A DNA stretch of 10,773 nucleotides, taken from the NCBI GenBank assembly GCA_003167015.1, contig PMUF01000082.1, forward strand, positions 1 through 10,773, in the 5' to 3' direction. This document shows, in pieces, positions 6,373 to 10,773 of this stretch (position 1 is the stretch's first letter; each line of letters opens with the position of its first letter). Below the pieces are notes generated by a model, which saw only the letters and a program-made list of their open reading frames with translations, was not told the origin of the DNA and searched no databases. Source of the DNA: Chitinophagaceae bacterium (lineage in GTDB: Bacteria; Bacteroidota; Bacteroidia; Chitinophagales; Chitinophagaceae). The translations under genes were made by a program, and so were the position numbers.

Positions 6373-9048
6373 CTACTGTTTATTTTTGGGGATCTCTTTC
6401 CGCAGGTCTTTCTCGGCCTGCGACCAGTCCTGGACGTCGTGGCCGTTGTGACGGCCTTCCTTTACATATAGGCCATAGGCCCGCGCGGCGATCTGCGGTG
6501 TCAGATCAATTCCGCTCCTGGCGTCCCCGGTCTTGTTGTCCTCCATCTTGTTTTCGCCGATCTTGGGTTTGACCCTGTCAAGGATTCTGTAGGCGAGCAA
6601 TTTAACCCGGTCGGTGACCAGGAACCAGATCAGCGCGTATCCCCAGACAAATCCCGCCCATCCCCATCCAAGGGGTGTCATGAACAGGCCATAGACCGCT
6701 ATCAGGGTGGCAATGACCTGTGTGCCGACCACGGCTATCCAGAGTACCTTCGCCGGTTTGATGGACCAGAATGCTCCCCGGGTACGGGTGAGGAATATGG
6801 TCAGGTGACCCGCCACCGACAACTTCAGATACATCAGCGTTTGGATATGCGCATGGTCAAGGTGAAATACGCGCTCGCCGAGATAGAAAAGGCCAAAGGC
6901 GGCAATAACGCCTATAACGCCGAGGATGGTGGAGATGCCCAGCACCATGCGCATATTCCAGGCTTCCGGCTTATTTTTATAACGAACGTTGTCATAGGCG
7001 ATGGACAGGATGGCCCCGTCGTTGAGCAAGGCGATCATGACGATCATGACGGCAGTGACAGGGTAGAAGTTGAACACCAGGATCGCCAGGGTCATAAACA
7101 ACAGTACCCGAAGTGTTTCGGCGATGCGATAGATCGCATAGCTGTTCATGCGTTGAAAGATCTTCCGGCTCTCTTTGATGGCGTCGATGATCACCGACAG
7201 GCCCGGTGTCATCAGCACGATGGCCGCCGCCGCACGTGCGGCGTCAGTGGCGCCTGAAACAGCGATACCGCAGTCGGCCTTCTTTAGTGCAGGGGCGTCG
7301 TTGACGCCATCACCGGTCATGCCTACAATATGCGCTCGTTTCTGCAGGATCTCCACGATGCGGAATTTGTGTTCCGGGAAGACCTGGGCAAAGCCATCGG
7401 CCTTCTCGATGGCATCCGCCACCTCGGGCGTTTTTTGGTGCGCTTCATCACCCAGGGTATCGGCATCGAGGATATTCGTTCCCATCCCCAGGGTCCTGGC
7501 AGTCTCCAGGGCGATAGCTAATTGGTCGCCGGTCACCATTTTGACCTTCACGCCCATCTGCAGTGCATTGGCGATGGTGGCTTTGGCATCTTCCCGGGGC
7601 GGATCAAACAGGGGTAAAACCCCTTCAAACTGCCATCCCCCATCCCCTTCGGCCCATGCCACGCCCAGAGAGCGAAAGCCTTTGGCGGCAAATCCGTTGA
7701 CGGCCGCATCTACGCCGGACTTTACCTGATTTGCATTGCCGGACAATTGCATAATGACCTGTGGCGCACCCTTGGTGATTTTGATGATTTTCCCATCCGG
7801 CGCCTTGACGGTGGTTTCGGTGCGCTTGTGAACGGGGTCGAATGGTTGGAAATGGGTGACCTGGTAACACTGCAGCGCCTTTTTATCTTTCAATCTGCTG
7901 ATGACGGCCAGGTCTATTGTGTCTTTATCTTCCGCCCTGGATGCCAGCGCCGCATGGAGAATGACTTGCGCTGCCGGGATATTGTTTACCGTGAATGGGT
8001 CGCCGAGGGTGAGTTTATTTTGGGTCAGCGTGCCTGTCTTGTCGGCACAGAGGATGTCTACGCCGGCCAATTCCTCGATGGCCGCTAACCTGCTCACAAT
8101 GGCCTCTTTCTTTGCCAGCAGCCGGGCCCCTACCGCCATCGTCACCGACAGCACTGTGGGCATGGCGACGGGGATCGCCGCCACGGTCAATACCAGCGCG
8201 AACTGTAAGGTGGAGATGATCGGATCACCGCGAAAGATGGCGACGCCGATAATGACTGCCACCAGGACCGCGGCCAGCACGATGAGGTAGTTGCCGATCT
8301 TGAGCACGGCGCGTTGAAAATGGCTGGCGGTCCGCGCACCCTGCACGAGCTCGGCCGTCTTGCCGAAATAAGTATGGGTGCCCGTGGCATAGACCAGCGC
8401 CTCTATTTCGCCCCGCCGGACGATGGAGCCGGAAAATACGGCCGCACCGGGTTTGGGGGTTACGGGTAGGGACTCTCCCGTGAGTGCGGACTGGTCCACC
8501 TGGATCGGGTCGCCTGGCAACAGGCGGGCATCGGCAGGTACAATATCGCCCAGCCGCAGGCGGATGACATCTCCCGGAACCAGTTCGCAGGCATCGAGGT
8601 TGATCCACTTTCCGTCCCGTCGCACCTTGGCCTTGACAGCCAGCCGGGCCTTTAAGGCAGCAATGGCGTTGCCGGCTTGTCGCTCTTCCCAGAAGCCGAC
8701 GATGGCATTGGCAAATAGCAAGACCAGGATAATGAAAAAGTCCGGCCAGTGCCGGACCACTCCCGATAGGATAACGGCTCCTTCGATCATCCATGGGATG
8801 GGACCCCACAGATAGCCGAGGAATTTCAGGAGAGGGTTCGTTTTTTTTTCCTTGATCTCGTTGGGACCATATTGTGTCAGTCGTTTTGCGGCTTCGGCCT
8901 GGGTAAGACCTTGCGGGGAGGACTTCAGTTTGGACTGTACCTGGGCCATCGGGAGGATTTTCAGGTCGTCCTTCGGGTCGACCTTCGGATGTAGCTTCTG
9001 GCCGGGCTTGGTTGCTGGCGCCTTTGGCTGGCCGGTATTGTCTGGCAT
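6373..9048 (-). CDS. P3A-type plasma-membrane H+-transporting ATPase with C-terminal DUF2934-like tail
   Basis: This is an ATP-driven proton exporter of 891 residues in the inner membrane. Seen in order: a cation-ATPase N-terminal domain (about 30-75), TM1-2, the actuator motif TGES (190-193), TM4 PVAMP (293-297), the phosphorylation motif DKTGTLT with Asp336, KGAPQ (426-430), DPPRED (482-487), MVTGDQ (504-509) and GDGVNDAP (579-586), then TM5-10. Asp677 in ALLNDG and Asn114 in TM2 align with the proton-binding Asp684 and Asn106 of plant AHA2, which supports H+ as substrate. Residues 851-885 (IAARAYGLYV...GHDVQDWSQAEKDL) match the small DUF2934 motif, an unusual C-terminal addition. In-frame codons upstream to 9279 only shadow the aldolase gene, so 9048 is chosen, although no clear Shine-Dalgarno is present. 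It lies 22 bp after the aldolase and probably shares its transcript. Confidence 0.95.
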   Translation of the reverse strand: MPDNTGQPKAPATKPGQKLHPKVDPKDDLKILPMAQVQSKLKSSPQGLTQAEAAKRLTQYGPNEIKEKKTNPLLKFLGYLWGPIPWMIEGAVILSGVVRHWPDFFIILVLLFANAIVGFWEERQAGNAIAALKARLAVKAKVRRDGKWINLDACELVPGDVIRLRLGDIVPADARLLPGDPIQVDQSALTGESLPVTPKPGAAVFSGSIVRRGEIEALVYATGTHTYFGKTAELVQGARTASHFQRAVLKIGNYLIVLAAVLVAVIIGVAIFRGDPIISTLQFALVLTVAAIPVAMPTVLSVTMAVGARLLAKKEAIVSRLAAIEELAGVDILCADKTGTLTQNKLTLGDPFTVNNIPAAQVILHAALASRAEDKDTIDLAVISRLKDKKALQCYQVTHFQPFDPVHKRTETTVKAPDGKIIKITKGAPQVIMQLSGNANQVKSGVDAAVNGFAAKGFRSLGVAWAEGDGGWQFEGVLPLFDPPREDAKATIANALQMGVKVKMVTGDQLAIALETARTLGMGTNILDADTLGDEAHQKTPEVADAIEKADGFAQVFPEHKFRIVEILQKRAHIVGMTGDGVNDAPALKKADCGIAVSGATDAARAAAAIVLMTPGLSVIIDAIKESRKIFQRMNSYAIYRIAETLRVLLFMTLAILVFNFYPVTAVMIVMIALLNDGAILSIAYDNVRYKNKPEAWNMRMVLGISTILGVIGVIAAFGLFYLGERVFHLDHAHIQTLMYLKLSVAGHLTIFLTRTRGAFWSIKPAKVLWIAVVGTQVIATLIAVYGLFMTPLGWGWAGFVWGYALIWFLVTDRVKLLAYRILDRVKPKIGENKMEDNKTGDARSGIDLTPQIAARAYGLYVKEGRHNGHDVQDWSQAEKDLRKEIPKNKQ

Positions 9049-9070
9049 AAATAAGTATTTCTTTATTTTT

Positions 9071-10117
9071 TCACGCGATAGCCCATTCCATTTCCCTGGC
9101 GTACAGGCCGCGTCGCGCGGCGTGGTTGCACTGAGCGCGATGATATAATGCTTGCTGTGCCGCCGGCACGTTGGCCTGCTCTCCATGCCAGATGGCCAAA
9201 GCCGGTTGCTGGATGGCACGGGCAAAGGAGAAAGAAAGGCCCCACGGCATTTTACCCGCGAACCGGACCTGCATGGCATTCAACCGCGCTGATGCCAGTT
9301 CACCGGACTGGCCGCCTGACAGGAAGGCAATGCCAGGAACGGCAGCAGGAACGACGCGCAGAAAACATTCTACGGTGGCATCAGCTACCTCGTCTGTGGT
9401 TGCCTTTTGGGGACAGATAAGACCCGGGACCACCATGTTAGGTTTTAGGATGATGCCTTCCAAACAGACCCCTTGCATATAGAGCTGGTTAAAAACAGCA
9501 TGGAGGACAGCGGTCGTTGTCTCTCTGCACTGTCCGAGGGTATGCACGCCGTCCATGAGCACTTCGGCCTCGACGACGGGTACGAGCCCGGCCTCCTGGC
9601 ATAGGGCAGCATAACGAGCCAACGCCTGCGCATTGGCCTCGATGCAGGCACTGCCCGGAATGCCTTGCCCCATGGCAATCACTGCCCGCCATTTGGCAAA
9701 ACGGGCGCCCATCCCGCTATATTCCCGAAGGCGATCGCGCAGGCCGTCCAGCCCTTCCGTTATTTTCTCGCCGGGATGGCCGGCCAGTTCTTTTGCGCCG
9801 GTGTCGACCTTGATCCCCGGAATGATTCCTTCATCGGCGATGATCTTGATGAATGGGTATCCATCAGCATCATGTTGGCGGATGGTCTCGTCATAGAGGA
9901 TCATCCCGCTGATGAATTCTCCCAGCCCGGGCGTTTTGATGATCCATTCCCGATAGGCGCGGCGATTCTCAAGGGTTTGAGGAATACCGATTTCGGCAAA
10001 CCGCCGGTTGCAGGTTGGCGTACTCTCATCAATCGCCAGCAATCCTTTGTCGTCGGCGACTATCATTTTTGCCGTGTCTGTGAGTGCTGTGGAATCCATT
10101 TCCTGATCTGTTCTCAT
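9071..10117 (-). CDS. Class I fructose-bisphosphate aldolase
   Basis: This cytosolic enzyme reversibly cleaves fructose 1,6-bisphosphate to dihydroxyacetone phosphate and glyceraldehyde 3-phosphate. The 348-residue product is the normal size for the Schiff-base class. Seen: LLAIDES with Asp30, GIKVD with Lys103, FAKWR with Lys142, VEAEV with Glu183 and Glu185, the Schiff-base Lys225 in GIILKPN, and the phosphate-binding LSGGQSGE near 266-273. These match the catalytic residues of the eukaryotic enzymes. The C-terminal Tyr of the muscle enzyme is absent. The ATG at 10117 is chosen because it overlaps the phosphoketolase stop as ATGA, a standard sign of translational coupling. A second in-frame ATG at 10129 would extend it by four residues. 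It is followed after 22 bp by the proton ATPase. Confidence 0.95.
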   Translation of the reverse strand: MRTDQEMDSTALTDTAKMIVADDKGLLAIDESTPTCNRRFAEIGIPQTLENRRAYREWIIKTPGLGEFISGMILYDETIRQHDADGYPFIKIIADEGIIPGIKVDTGAKELAGHPGEKITEGLDGLRDRLREYSGMGARFAKWRAVIAMGQGIPGSACIEANAQALARYAALCQEAGLVPVVEAEVLMDGVHTLGQCRETTTAVLHAVFNQLYMQGVCLEGIILKPNMVVPGLICPQKATTDEVADATVECFLRVVPAAVPGIAFLSGGQSGELASARLNAMQVRFAGKMPWGLSFSFARAIQQPALAIWHGEQANVPAAQQALYHRAQCNHAARRGLYAREMEWAIA

Positions 10118-10773
10118 TTTTTTTTCCATTTCCAGTTACGGATCTCAGGTAAGTCCTGGCCATGCTGATCAATGTAATGTTTATGCTCAATGAGTTTGTC
10201 ATGTACCATTTGCTTGAGGTAATCCCCCTTGCTGCCCAGGTTCGGCAGGCGGTCTACAACGTCCTGAACCAGGTGGAAGCGGTCAAGGTCATTCTGCACG
10301 CGCATGTCGAAAGGGGTGGTGATCGTGCCTTCTTCTTTATAGCCCCTGACGTGCATCTTATGGTTGGTCCGGCGATAGGTCAGTCGGTGTACCAGCCAGG
10401 GATAGCCATGAAAGCCGAAGATGACGTGTTTGTCTTTGGTGAACAGTGCGTCGTAGTCCGTGTCGCTCAGCCCATGTGGGTGCTCGGTAGAGGGTTGCAG
10501 GCGCATCAGGTCGACTACGTTGACGACCCGGATCTTCAGGTCGGGCAGATGCTCGCGGAGGATGGAAACGGCGGCCAGAATTTCCAGGGTGGGAGTGTCG
10601 CCGCAGCAGGCCATCACCACGTCGGGTTCGGCGCCCTGGTCGTTACTGGCCCATTGCCAGATACCAATGCCTTCCGTACAGTGTATAACTGCCTCATCCA
10701 TGGTCAGCCATTGGGGAAGGGCATGCTTGCCGGCAACGACAACGTTCACATAGTGCCGGCTGCGCAGGCAGTG
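10114..10773 (-). CDS. Phosphoketolase, C-terminal portion (partial)
   Basis: These are the last 219 residues of a xylulose-5-phosphate/fructose-6-phosphate phosphoketolase, open to the window edge; the N-terminal thiamine-diphosphate domains lie outside. The enzyme splits the sugar phosphate with inorganic phosphate, giving acetyl phosphate plus glyceraldehyde 3-phosphate or erythrose 4-phosphate. Seen: SRHYVNVVVAGKHALPQWL at the edge, VVMACCGDTPTLEILAAV, the strand VVNVVDLMRL, the DYDALFTKDKHVIFGFHGYP segment, LTYRRTNH, and a GYKEEGTITTPFDMRVQNDLDRFHL block, all typical of the XFP C-terminal domain. The stop overlaps the aldolase ATG by 4 bp. Any apparent start inside this stretch is internal. 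Confidence 0.95.
   Translation of the reverse strand, partial: HCLRSRHYVNVVVAGKHALPQWLTMDEAVIHCTEGIGIWQWASNDQGAEPDVVMACCGDTPTLEILAAVSILREHLPDLKIRVVNVVDLMRLQPSTEHPHGLSDTDYDALFTKDKHVIFGFHGYPWLVHRLTYRRTNHKMHVRGYKEEGTITTPFDMRVQNDLDRFHLVQDVVDRLPNLGSKGDYLKQMVHDKLIEHKHYIDQHGQDLPEIRNWKWKKK

Noticed and set aside
9049..9279. 77-residue N-terminal extension of the proton ATPase
   Set aside because: It lies antiparallel-free but out of frame over the aldolase 3' end, has no ATPase similarity, and the ATG at 9048 gives a typical start.
1..10773. CRISPR arrays, tRNA or rRNA genes, insertion sequences, attachment sites
   Set aside because: No repeat-spacer pattern, RNA-gene sequence, transposase or terminal inverted repeats were seen on either strand.

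Overview
The window looks like chromosome from a Bacteroidota member, most likely a Chitinophagaceae-type soil or aquatic bacterium. The evidence is several TAnnTTTG-type -7 promoter elements, A-rich leaders, a secreted PepSY-like protein, a periplasmic TPR protein, a CopR/CusR-like response regulator, and coding genes that are richer in G+C than the intergenic DNA. The assignment comes from reading the sequence, not from a database search.

Layout. Positions 1-202 (minus) hold the receiver domain of a response regulator that runs off the left edge. Next come two minus-strand ion transporters: a ClC-type Cl-/H+ antiporter (327-1745) and a CPA1-type cation/proton antiporter (1883-2845). The second appears to have lost its catalytic core through an in-frame internal deletion. 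A strong hairpin terminator separates it from a small SnoaL-like protein (2948-3397). After an AT-rich gap lies a divergent pair: a secreted PepSY-like protein (3718-4158, minus) and a signal-peptide-bearing TPR protein (4437-6089, plus). The TPR gene converges on a 5'-truncated PRC-barrel remnant (6086-6367, minus). The right end is a minus-strand operon reading phosphoketolase (partial), class I fructose-bisphosphate aldolase, then a P3A-type proton-pumping ATPase with a C-terminal DUF2934-like tail.

Most striking signal. A repeated cis-regulatory module occurs three times in intergenic DNA. It consists of three TCTAAT boxes, then a fourth TTAA-containing box, all at an exact 11-bp period, followed by exactly 10 bp and a TAnnTTTG-like -7 element. 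Two copies form a back-to-back divergent promoter between the PepSY-like and TPR genes. The third lies just beyond the response-regulator start and points into the 3' end of the ClC gene, so it would make an antisense transcript. A two-box version overlaps the antiporter stop codon upstream of ClC. Helically phased direct repeats are typical of OmpR/PhoB-type regulators, and the response regulator at the left edge is the obvious candidate.

How the genes may work together. Proton and ion handling recurs: Cl-/H+ exchange, cation/H+ exchange and ATP-driven H+ export. The phosphoketolase/aldolase pair would feed acetyl phosphate and glycolytic intermediates. A stress or ion-homeostasis locus with two-component control of an envelope module is a reasonable inference, but no ligand or stimulus can be read from the sequence.
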